Shown here in pieces: positions 37,701-44,696 of a stretch of 48,278 bases of DNA (its first letter is position 1; every line of letters begins with the position of its first letter). The DNA lies in NCBI GenBank assembly GCA_016926625.1, contig JAFGOE010000105.1, forward strand, positions 1 to 48,278, given 5' to 3'. Under the pieces are notes generated by a model. The model did no database searches, had not been told where the DNA came from, and worked only from the letters and a program-made list of their open reading frames with translations. The translations under genes were made by a program, and so were the position numbers. Source of the stretch: Candidatus Zhuqueibacterota bacterium (lineage in GTDB: Bacteria; Zhuqueibacterota; Zhuqueibacteria; Thermofontimicrobiales; Thiofontviventaceae).

Positions 37701-37933
37701 TTATGGCAGATTTATCGACAGTGGTCAGCAAACCCGAATGGTTTGATCTGCCGCAGACCCGTTTAGGTATCCGCTATACCTGGCGTTCTCTGGATCAGTA
37801 TTCACCGCGCTACTGTCCGATCCAACTGCTCAATGACATCGGAGAACTTGAATGCGATCCGACAGCACCAGGCTTTTCTGACGGTAAGGAATGGGAAATC
37901 AGAACTTACCTGCATTTTAGCATCGGAATGTAA
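34754..37933 (+). CDS. Glycosidase fused to an outer-membrane beta-barrel
   Basis: 1059 aa. The signal peptide ends near ESNAQA (~35). Residues ~40-420 form a clan GH-A TIM barrel of GH2-C-like type: FMINGMNWDYFPIGTN, GVNVIRQYTG. The likely acid/base is E183 in LLGNENNYG and the likely nucleophile is E284 in MFTEFGAD. After a linker, residues ~490-1059 have alternating polar and aromatic strands typical of a porin-like barrel: ASVDWNSNYFDLHGFYRTG, GPELWWGANPAILIKYSRH, LGIRYTWRS. The end is RTYLHFSIGM; a terminal Phe would be usual. So catalysis and outer-membrane anchoring, perhaps also passage, are in one polypeptide. A beta-1,3-glucan-related substrate is suggested only by the neighbours. 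Whether the enzyme domain faces outside or the periplasm cannot be told. Confidence 0.75.
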   Translation: MVSLRSKPTQRFFSLCVVLVVATVLLLSPIESNAQAASINIVSDDAGSRLQVDGKDFMINGMNWDYFPIGTNFSYSLWTQPDDVIKAALDAEMSLLKNMGVNVIRQYTGIQPKWVQYIYENYGIYTMLNHSFGRYGVTLDGAYIANTEYSDPRVREYLLAEVKTLVDEFKDVPGLLMYLLGNENNYGLFWEGAETEDIPIEDRKSTIRARYMYQLFNEAARVMKDLDTSHPVAMCNGDVLFIELIAEECKDVDIYGTNMYRGISFGDVFQTVKKWLNKPVMFTEFGADAFNAIDNGEDQLSQARYMLGNWKEIYEQASGLGKVGNSIGGFTFQFSDGWWKYGQTENLDVHDNNASWSNGGYLYDYQEGANNMNEEWFGICAKGPTNARGTYQLYPRAAFYALREAHRFNPYAEGVTAEAVTQHFSAIQLMDAVLKARGDRAALLGEQSNAVRMSGLRAEFTTFSTGGDMITTPSDPIPGEQAYPNALGFDHMQSFFAEFEARPTNSVRGTVSLNVLGHIAENPIDEIFYENRGRSTTVQTDQGNVQLNSLDRVKVYRASVDWNSNYFDLHGFYRTGHYHWGYEGDFFGLYPEANYGPNIDIYNGDAPLGFEVYGKRSLDGLKVAFGPELWWGANPAILIKYSRHINRFQVTGIYHEDIDEQAPAVSSFAIPAPPTKRVTMHVETAFGPVGMEAGAIWGGETRIGETFQIVDGETGNYQVYQDKIQSDDTWGGKVKLTYAKGRWNWYAQGAAMGLVAGGGADYTQTYTGWRLKDSGSGNQYNALTGFTYTMGNLQIAPNFLWQKPIEGPIPGDVEAPGRPRNILSDPFAVRANRETTAGELLITYDPTPGTWMYTWDSDMAEDAPLAISAGYVFRHHPTTQDAGIGILKDGRTIFAFPGAPPARDLWEAHARIVSKFRPNVGVIANLFVGDAEPNGSDERMIQRYGGDIRLIFNNFKLTSMIKVDDWGPYDYHRDLNLTYPLQIMADLSTVVSKPEWFDLPQTRLGIRYTWRSLDQYSPRYCPIQLLNDIGELECDPTAPGFSDGKEWEIRTYLHFSIGM

Positions 37934-37943
37934 TCGAAGTGTT

Positions 37944-37978
37944 CAGGATGCCAGGTCGACTGATGAACCGGCATCCTG
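37944..37978 (+). terminator. Hairpin after the glycosidase-barrel gene
   Basis: CAGGATGCC (37944-37952) pairs with GGCATCCTG (37970-37978) across a 17-nt loop, 11 nt after the stop codon. No T-run follows, so it may be a weak or attenuating terminator or an mRNA-stabilising stem. The rest of the spacer to 38114 is AT-rich with many imperfect TTTAATC/GATTTAA repeats and no gene. Confidence 0.45.
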
Positions 37979-38114
37979 GGCAATTGATACGAGATTTAAT
38001 CGAAGATTTAAATAAAGATTGAATCAGGGTTTAAATTGGATAAACAATTGGTGCTTTAATAGAGAATTTAATCGTGGTTTTAATCATAGATTCATTTAAG
38101 TCTGGAGACAAGAC

Positions 38115-40031
38115 ATGATCACAAGAAAAATAATTTGTCTCTCATTAATGGCCGCTCTCATATTGACTTTCGGTTGCCAGAGAGACATCGATTTACTGGA
38201 ACCTGCCACATATCCGACATCCGGGGAGGTTTTCCTGGATGGATTTGGCGAGGGGCTGGACTATCAGGCTTTTTCAAATTCGAAACTGGACGCGATCAGT
38301 TTAGATGTCGCAGAAAAATATGACGGTGAAAAATCGCTAAGAGTCACGATTCCCAACGAGGGAGATCCATCAGGATGGTATGCTGGCGGAGCTTTTATCA
38401 CAGCGGGTGGTCGCGATTTGTCGGGTTACAATGCACTGACCTTTTGGGCAAAATCGAGCATGGTAGTGCCAGTCGGACTCGTTGGTTTCGGCAACGATAA
38501 TACAGGCAACTCACTTTACGATGCCTCCCGATCCGATTTGACGTTTACCACCCACTGGCAAAAATTCGTGGTACCAATTCCTCTGGCCAGCAAGCTCAGC
38601 GCAGAGAAAGGAATGTTCCAGTTTTCCATTGGTGCATATGAAAAAATGGGTTTCTATGTTTGGTTTGATGAAATACAGTTTGAAAAACTTGGCACGATAG
38701 CGTATCCCAGAGCCGTTGTCGCTTCGAATACGATAAATGCCGAAGCAGGGGAAGTAGTGGATGCCGGAGTGACCGCTGTAACGTTTAATGTGAATGGAAT
38801 CGACCAAACAGTCGATGCGGCTCCGGCCTATTTTACCTTAATTTCTTCTGACGAAACGGTGGCGACTACCGATGAATACGGAAAGATTACTGCGGTGGAT
38901 ATCGGTACCGCCGAAATAAGTGTGAACCTGGGGTCCGAGGAGGTTGCGGAGAAAATCGTTGTCAACGTGATTTCACCTTCGCCTAAACCGGCGACGGCGG
39001 CACCAGTGCCGACAGTTGCTGCGGAAGATGTTATTTCGCTGTTTAGTAACGCTTACAACAATGTCAATGTGGGCACCTGGAACACAGGCTGGGAATTCTC
39101 GACGGCAGTGTTAGAAGAGGTACAAATTGCAGGCGATGATGTTAAACTCTATACAAATCTAAACTTTGTTGGGATTGAGTTTACCGCACCAACCATTGAT
39201 GCGTCAAGCATGACACATTTCCACCTCGACATCTGGACGCCCGATCAGACAGCTGCACCGGCGGCTTTCAAGGTCCTGTTAGTTGATTTCGGTTCTAACG
39301 CGGTCTATGGAGGCGATGATGATTCGTCGCATGAACTTTCGTTTACAAGTCCAGTCCTTCAGTCGCAGACCTGGGTGAGCCTGGACATACCATTTTCCGA
39401 TTTTGCAGGACTCACTAGCAGACGACATCTGGCACAGTTGGTTTTTTCAGGGGATCCAAATACTGTTTACGTAGATAACGTGTATTTTTACAAAGGCACT
39501 GTTGTCGATCCGACAGTCCCAAATGAAGCCGCACCGAATCCGACTTTCGCCGCTTCCGACGTGATTTCACTCTTCAGTAACGCTTACACCAATGTCGCTG
39601 TGGACACCTGGTCTGCCAGCTGGGATAACGCCGATGTGGCCGATATTCAGGTTGCCGGTAATGATGTAAAAAATTACAGCAACCTTGTATTTGCAGGGAT
39701 TGAGTTTACTTCTCAGCCGATTGACGCCTCGGCAATGACACATTTTTACATGGATTTCTGGACACCGGATCCGACAGCCGCTCCGGCCGTTTTCAGGATT
39801 AAACTGGTGGATTTCGGAGCGGATGGCGCATTTGGAGGCGGAGACGATGTCGAACATGAGCTTGGGTTAAACAACACCACAACACCAGCTCTGGCGACCG
39901 GAACATGGGTAAGTCTCAATATTCCTTTATCGAATTTTCCGGGATTGATCACGAAGGGTCATCTTGCTCAGCTAATTATCTCAGGTGATCCAAATACGGT
40001 TTACATCGATAATGTGCTCTTTCATAAATAA
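38115..40031 (+). CDS. Surface glycan-binding lipoprotein candidate with tandem binding modules
   Basis: 638 aa. Lipobox LTFGC near residue 21. Order: a CBM-like jelly roll (~35-200: GWYAGGAFITAGGRDLSGYN, LTFWAKS), a Big2-like immunoglobulin module (~205-290: ISSDETVATTDEYGKITAVD), then two clearly homologous ~160-residue units (~298-462 and ~474-638). Each unit begins ...DVISLFSNAY, contains YTNLNF/YSNLVF...GIEFT, a HF.LD.WTPD motif, and ends GDPNTVYVDNV or GDPNTVYIDNV. Such units occur next to GH16 laminarinase domains in Bacteroidota, as I recall. No catalytic motif is present. It probably binds beta-glucan at the surface next to the following GH16, 53 bp downstream. Confidence 0.75.
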   Translation: MITRKIICLSLMAALILTFGCQRDIDLLEPATYPTSGEVFLDGFGEGLDYQAFSNSKLDAISLDVAEKYDGEKSLRVTIPNEGDPSGWYAGGAFITAGGRDLSGYNALTFWAKSSMVVPVGLVGFGNDNTGNSLYDASRSDLTFTTHWQKFVVPIPLASKLSAEKGMFQFSIGAYEKMGFYVWFDEIQFEKLGTIAYPRAVVASNTINAEAGEVVDAGVTAVTFNVNGIDQTVDAAPAYFTLISSDETVATTDEYGKITAVDIGTAEISVNLGSEEVAEKIVVNVISPSPKPATAAPVPTVAAEDVISLFSNAYNNVNVGTWNTGWEFSTAVLEEVQIAGDDVKLYTNLNFVGIEFTAPTIDASSMTHFHLDIWTPDQTAAPAAFKVLLVDFGSNAVYGGDDDSSHELSFTSPVLQSQTWVSLDIPFSDFAGLTSRRHLAQLVFSGDPNTVYVDNVYFYKGTVVDPTVPNEAAPNPTFAASDVISLFSNAYTNVAVDTWSASWDNADVADIQVAGNDVKNYSNLVFAGIEFTSQPIDASAMTHFYMDFWTPDPTAAPAVFRIKLVDFGADGAFGGGDDVEHELGLNNTTTPALATGTWVSLNIPLSNFPGLITKGHLAQLIISGDPNTVYIDNVLFHK

Positions 40032-40084
40032 GCGATTCTGAATGAACAGCAGAATAGCAATCTTATATCGAGAGGGATAGTGAA

Positions 40085-40897
40085 ATGATGAAAACAATAA
40101 TGAGATTTAGTATTGTCGTCCAATTAATTATTGTGATGATTATTTTTACCCTATGCAGCACCAGCACCGAGCCGGAAAGCAATGACTGGCAACTCGTCTG
40201 GCAGGATGAATTTGATGGGTCGGCCAGTCAATTACCGGATACGACCAGGTGGGGCTTCGATATCGGTAGCGGCTGGGGTAACAATCAGCTTGAATATGAT
40301 ACCGACAGAGCGGAAAACGTGTCGTTAAATGGCAATGGGAACCTGGCTATCGTCGCTCGAAAAGAATCCTATCTTGGGTTTCCCTACACATCCGCCCGCA
40401 TAAACACCCGTGGGTTGTTCGAGCAAGCCTACGGCCGATTCGAAGCCAGAATTCGCATGCCCTGGGGGCAGGGGATATGGCCTGCTTTCTGGTTGCTGGG
40501 TGCAAATGAAGGTGATGTAGGTTGGCCTGCCTGCGGCGAAATAGATATTATGGAATATCGTGGCCAGGAACCGTTCAGGGTCCATGGTAGCGTACACGGT
40601 CCGGGATACTCAGGCACAAAGCCGATTACGGATCACTATGATCTGTATAATGACAGATTTGATATGGACTTTCATATCTTTGCCGTGGAATGGGGTGTGG
40701 ATGACATAAAATGGTATGTCGATGAAATACTGTATCAGACAGTTACTCCAGGTGATGTAACCGGACCCTGGGTATTTGATCATCCCTTTTATATCATATT
40801 AAACCTTGCGGTTGGTGGAAATTATGTTGGTCCTCCAGACGCGAGCACAGTATTTCCGCAGACGATGCTGATTGATTATGTGCGAGTATATAAATAG
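40085..40897 (+). CDS. GH16 endo-beta-1,3-glucanase (laminarinase)
   Basis: 270 aa, a single GH16 domain after an N-terminal signal (ends FTLCSTST; the -1 Leu is not ideal for a lipobox, so lipidation is uncertain). The catalytic loop is EIDIMEY with E152 nucleophile, D154 and E157 acid/base; the extra Met gives the beta-bulge form typical of laminarinases and related GH16 enzymes. WPAFWLLG and the C-terminal FYIILNLAVGG strand are conserved. It cuts beta-1,3-glucan internally, producing laminari-oligosaccharides. A strong terminator lies downstream. Confidence 0.93.
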   Translation: MMKTIMRFSIVVQLIIVMIIFTLCSTSTEPESNDWQLVWQDEFDGSASQLPDTTRWGFDIGSGWGNNQLEYDTDRAENVSLNGNGNLAIVARKESYLGFPYTSARINTRGLFEQAYGRFEARIRMPWGQGIWPAFWLLGANEGDVGWPACGEIDIMEYRGQEPFRVHGSVHGPGYSGTKPITDHYDLYNDRFDMDFHIFAVEWGVDDIKWYVDEILYQTVTPGDVTGPWVFDHPFYIILNLAVGGNYVGPPDASTVFPQTMLIDYVRVYK

Positions 40898-40898
40898 G

Positions 40899-40954
40899 CT
40901 TGCTGGGTCTATCGACTTGCAGTTGATTATCGTTTTATTCATAGACACAGCAAG
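40899..40954. repeat. 14-bp inverted repeat just after the GH16 stop
   Basis: CTTGCTGGGTCTAT (40899-40912) pairs with ATAGACACAGCAAG (40941-40954) with one mismatch across a 28-nt loop. It begins 2 nt after the GH16 stop codon and precedes the terminator hairpin. It may be a 3' UTR structure or part of tandem termination. Confidence 0.55.
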
Positions 40955-40975
40955 TTTAAATAAATTGTGTTACCT

Positions 40976-41007
40976 GAGACATGTTGCAGTCCAACATGTC
41001 TCCTTTT
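40976..41007 (+). terminator. Rho-independent terminator after GH16
   Basis: GAGACATGTTG (40976-40986) and CAACATGTCTC (40992-41002) form a perfect 11-bp stem with a 5-nt loop, followed by CTTTT. It separates the GH16 gene from the symporter gene 48 bp further on, so the latter should have its own promoter. Confidence 0.85.
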
Positions 41008-41054
41008 AAGCTCTAAAAATGAACTGGTTTTTAAATCTGTGAACTGGAGAAAAA

Positions 41055-42518
41055 ATGAGTGAACACAAACACCATTCGACTGCACCGGAAGATCGTCTTT
41101 CATTTGGACAGAAATTTTCTTACGGTCTTGGCGCAATCGTCAATAATCTGTTGGGTGGCGCCATTGGATTTATGTCGATTGTACTCAATGTAGGTCTCGG
41201 TATGAATCCGGCATTGGTAGGTACACTTCAGGCAATCCCGCGATTTACGGATGCGTTGACCGATCCGATCATGGGATTTATATCGGACAAAACACGGTCC
41301 CGCTTCGGTAGACGTCGACCCTATATTTTTATCGGCGCTATATGCGTGGGGATAACCTTCGCCATGTTGTGGCAATTACCGGCGGGTAGGAGTGAGATAT
41401 TTTATTTCTGGTTCTTTCTGCTTGGTTCCATTCTGTTCTATTTGTTCTATACCGTCTTTGCTACTCCGTATGTGGCGCTCGGATATGAATTGACTCCGGA
41501 TTATCACGAGCGAACGAGACTCATGGGGGTGATGAATTTTATGGGACAGTTGGCCTACGTCATATTACCGTGGTTATACGCGATCATGGAGAATGATCGA
41601 CTATTTGCGAATTCGGTGCAGGGTGCACGAAGGCTGGCCATCGTTATCGGAATCTTCGTGGCCGTGGTCGGTATCATGCCGGCAATCTTTTTACGCGAAC
41701 GGTTTGCGTCGCAAACAGATGGTAATGGAGAAAAGTCGAACCTGCTCGCAGGATTTAAGACCAATATTTTGGCATTCGTCAAAGGATTGGTGATTACTCT
41801 AAAACAACGTGAATTTTTAAAGCTTTGTGCCGGTACTTTTTTCCTCTTTAATGGTATTATGCTCGTCAGCGCTTTCAGTTCGTACATCACTATTTTTTAT
41901 GTATGTGGCGGTGATACCGACATGGGCGCAAAGTATATGGGAATTTTTGGGACCATAAATATGATATCAACCTTACTTGCAATCGTTGTGGTGACCTGGA
42001 TCTCATCGAAGCTGGGTAAGCGACTCACGTTCATCATCGCGACATCGTTTACCTTATTCGGTAGTTTGTTCAAGTGGTTCTGTTATGATCCCATGGCTCC
42101 GTGGAAAGTACTGCTTCCAGCACCGTTTATCGCCGTGGGTATGGGTGGGCTTTTCACGTTGATGGGTTCGATGATTGCAGACGTTTGTGACCTGGATGAA
42201 CTCGATACGGGGGAACGTCGTGAAGGAATGTTTGGCTCGATTTACTGGTGGATGGTCAAACTGGGAATGGCCCTGGCGTTCGGTTTGTCAGGTTACCTGC
42301 TCAACATCACTGGATATCATGTATCCATGGGTGGGGCGCAGACATCAAGCACGTTTCTGTGGATGCGAATATTCGATGTGACTATCCCGGTGATAGCAGC
42401 CTCACTGGCCATCTGGGCCGTAGCTTCGTTCAAGATCACCGAAGAGCGATCTTATGAAATTCGCCAGGAATTAATTGCACGCAGAAGTAAAATACCTGTG
42501 CCTGAAGCAACGATTTGA
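41055..42518 (+). CDS. GPH-family sugar:cation symporter
   Basis: 487 aa, about 12 membrane segments, GGAG before the ATG. Family marks: FGQKFSYGLGAIVNN at the start, and TDALTDPIMGFISDKTRSRF with D66 and D70, the acidic pair that in MelB takes part in sugar and cation binding. The GRRRPYI loop 2-3 motif follows. The family imports glycosides, pentosides and hexuronides with Na+ or H+. Between a laminarinase and a cytoplasmic GH17, import of short beta-glucan oligosaccharides or glucose is likely; the substrate is inference. Confidence 0.85.
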   Translation: MSEHKHHSTAPEDRLSFGQKFSYGLGAIVNNLLGGAIGFMSIVLNVGLGMNPALVGTLQAIPRFTDALTDPIMGFISDKTRSRFGRRRPYIFIGAICVGITFAMLWQLPAGRSEIFYFWFFLLGSILFYLFYTVFATPYVALGYELTPDYHERTRLMGVMNFMGQLAYVILPWLYAIMENDRLFANSVQGARRLAIVIGIFVAVVGIMPAIFLRERFASQTDGNGEKSNLLAGFKTNILAFVKGLVITLKQREFLKLCAGTFFLFNGIMLVSAFSSYITIFYVCGGDTDMGAKYMGIFGTINMISTLLAIVVVTWISSKLGKRLTFIIATSFTLFGSLFKWFCYDPMAPWKVLLPAPFIAVGMGGLFTLMGSMIADVCDLDELDTGERREGMFGSIYWWMVKLGMALAFGLSGYLLNITGYHVSMGGAQTSSTFLWMRIFDVTIPVIAASLAIWAVASFKITEERSYEIRQELIARRSKIPVPEATI

Positions 42519-42549
42519 ACCAGAAATTATCAGTACAAGGACTATTATT

Positions 42550-43578
42550 ATGAAACCAAGAAAATTATTTTACCTGATCGGCTTTGTCTGTTTTCTGTGT
42601 TTGACGACGAGTTGTCAGGATTCAACAGATGAGATTGTTAAAGACAAACCTGATGATGTAAAAACGATCACCATAACCATGCTGGCAAAGAGTTCCAGCA
42701 ACCCCGTATTTCTGTCTGCACGAGCTGGGGCTGAAGCTACTGCCAGGGATTTGTCCGACAAGAATAAAAAGATAGATATCAAAATCGACTGGCGGACACC
42801 TGAAATTGAGAACGCTGAAGAGCAGGCGGAGCGAATTTTGAGCGCCGTAAATGATGGATCAGATGCGATTATCGTTTCCTGCTCGGATGATTCCATTCTG
42901 ACAGGGGCCATCAACAAGGCGGTAGATGAAGGCGTTCCGGTTATGACCTTCGATAGCGATGCCCCTAATTCAAAACGATTCGCTTATTACGGTCCCAATG
43001 ATGTCGAAATAGGCGAAAGAGTAATGACGGAATTGGCAGCGCTTATAGACGAAGTGGGAAAGGTCGCGGTACTGGGTGGTAATCAGAAAGCTCCCAATCT
43101 CAAGAAACGAGTACAGGGTATACGAGATGCCGCTGGTAATTATCCACAGATAGAGATTGTTGGCGAGTTTTATCATGCCGAAAATGCGACGGATGCAGTT
43201 GCCACGATGATGAAGGTCCATGAAGCGCATCCCGATCTCGTTGGTTGGGCAATGGTCGGAGGCTGGCCCTTTTTTAGCGACAGTCTGCTGAATCAATTGG
43301 AGCCAGGTCAGCTAAAAATTGTGGCTGTCGATGCGTTACCTGTTCAATTACCCTATATCGAACAAGGAATCGTCAATGTGTTCCTGGGGCAACCGACGTT
43401 CAGATTGGGCGAAATTTCGGTACGTACGGTAATCGACAAGATCTATTTTCAAAAAGATGTAGAGGAAATAAATGAGATGCAGTTAATTCGGGTATGGAAA
43501 GATAATCTCGGTGGATGGTCACGTCAGCTTCGAGCCTGGGGTTACGACGGAATTCCGAGGAAATATCTGACAATGTGA
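42550..43578 (+). CDS. Periplasmic sugar-binding lipoprotein (RbsB-like, Peripla_BP_4)
   Basis: 342 aa from ATG 42550, with AAGGA upstream; the frame extends back into the symporter gene without signal character. Lipobox LTTSC near residue 23. The fold has the two-lobe pattern of ribose-type binding proteins: ITITMLAKSSSNPVFLSARAG..., AERILSAVNDGSDAIIVSC, GVPVMTFDSDAPNSKRFAYY, GKVAVLGGNQKAPN, GWAMVGGWPFF, and LKIVAVDALPVQLPYI. Such proteins usually feed ABC importers or signal to a sensor. No ABC permease or ATPase is present in the window, and the gene lies 31 bp after the symporter. It may serve a distant ABC system or act in sensing. Confidence 0.82.
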   Translation: MKPRKLFYLIGFVCFLCLTTSCQDSTDEIVKDKPDDVKTITITMLAKSSSNPVFLSARAGAEATARDLSDKNKKIDIKIDWRTPEIENAEEQAERILSAVNDGSDAIIVSCSDDSILTGAINKAVDEGVPVMTFDSDAPNSKRFAYYGPNDVEIGERVMTELAALIDEVGKVAVLGGNQKAPNLKKRVQGIRDAAGNYPQIEIVGEFYHAENATDAVATMMKVHEAHPDLVGWAMVGGWPFFSDSLLNQLEPGQLKIVAVDALPVQLPYIEQGIVNVFLGQPTFRLGEISVRTVIDKIYFQKDVEEINEMQLIRVWKDNLGGWSRQLRAWGYDGIPRKYLTM

Positions 43579-43629
43579 GAGAAATCTTGTCCAATTTCAG
43601 ATGATAGATAATTACAGAAAAGGGTAGAT

Positions 43630-44517
43630 ATGTCAAGTAAAAGTCGCGTACGTACATCCCTGGCAGGGGTTGATTTCTCATCCATGACCCGGGACGAGCT
43701 ATATCGTGTTTTCAACAAAATACTTGCTGAAGGCATCCATGGAATCTCTTTCAGCGTCTATCTCGAAAATCAGGCGCCTGGGACGAAGATCAGTGCGGAA
43801 CAGATTCGGGCAAGAATGAACATAATACAACCTTACGTGAAATGGATCCGCTCGTTTTCCTGTGTTGATGGCAACGAACTTATCCCTGGTATCGCTCACG
43901 AATACGGATTAAAAACGTTGGTTGGTGCATGGCTTGGGACGGATGAGGAAAAGAATGAACAGGAAATTGAAGGCGTGATAGAAGTCGCAAAAGCCGGTCA
44001 CGCAGATATCATCGCAGTCGGGAATGAGGTTCTGCTGCGCGGAGATCTGTCAGCAGAAAAGGTGGTCGATTATATGGATCGTGTGAAGAGAGCAGTGCCC
44101 GGGGTACCCGTCGGTTATGTGGATGCATACTATGAATTCACCCTGCATCCCCGGGTCAGCGAGGCCTGTGATATCATATTTGCGAACTGTTATCCGTTCT
44201 GGGAAGGATATCCCCTCGAACATTCGTTGCTCTATCTCAAGGATATGTACCACCATGCGATGCGAGCGGGTAAGGGCAAGCGAATTATTATTAGCGAGAC
44301 CGGTTGGCCCAATCGCGGTAGTGCCGAAAGAAGTGCGGTGCCCTCTGATGAAAATGCGGTGAAGTATTTTATAAACGCGTTTCAATGGGCTGCTGATGAA
44401 GGCATTGAGGTGTTCTACTTTTCCAGTTTCGATGAAACCTGGAAAATTGCAGCCGAAGGCGATGTGGGTGCCTATTGGGGACTTTGGGATAAAGACGGTC
44501 ATTTAAAATACCAATAA
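43630..44517 (+). CDS. GH17 beta-1,3-glucanase-like enzyme, probably cytoplasmic
   Basis: 295 aa, one clan GH-A GH17 domain. The acid/base is E133 in AVGNEVLLRG and the nucleophile is E223 in ISETGWPNRG, the GH17 signature. The N-terminus (MSSKSRVRTSLAGVDFSSM) has no signal peptide, so it should act in the cytoplasm. That pairs with the phosphorylase candidate at 31205 and the symporter two genes upstream. Likely substrates are short beta-1,3-gluco-oligosaccharides; a transglycosylating role is possible. AGGG lies before the ATG. Confidence 0.85.
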   Translation: MSSKSRVRTSLAGVDFSSMTRDELYRVFNKILAEGIHGISFSVYLENQAPGTKISAEQIRARMNIIQPYVKWIRSFSCVDGNELIPGIAHEYGLKTLVGAWLGTDEEKNEQEIEGVIEVAKAGHADIIAVGNEVLLRGDLSAEKVVDYMDRVKRAVPGVPVGYVDAYYEFTLHPRVSEACDIIFANCYPFWEGYPLEHSLLYLKDMYHHAMRAGKGKRIIISETGWPNRGSAERSAVPSDENAVKYFINAFQWAADEGIEVFYFSSFDETWKIAAEGDVGAYWGLWDKDGHLKYQ

Positions 44518-44696
44518 AAATACTATTGGATTTTCCCAAACTCCGCTTTCTTCGTGTTTTGTAAAAATGTATGGTAAGTGGATATTGAACGCTGAATTTA
44601 CTAAATTAGAATCCAATCTGAAAGCAGCAGTATTTTTTTACAATAAGAGATTTATTTAAATATTTTACTTGAACCAAATTTGACAGGAAACCGTTG

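Noticed and set aside
42475-42549. Longer start for the RbsB-like lipoprotein overlapping the symporter
   Set aside because: It would bury the signal peptide and lipobox; ATG 42550 has AAGGA upstream and gives a normal lipoprotein N-terminus.
41055-43578. ABC sugar importer operon
   Set aside because: Only the binding lipoprotein is present; the neighbouring transporter is a 12-segment GPH symporter, not an ABC permease, and no Walker-motif ATPase is seen.
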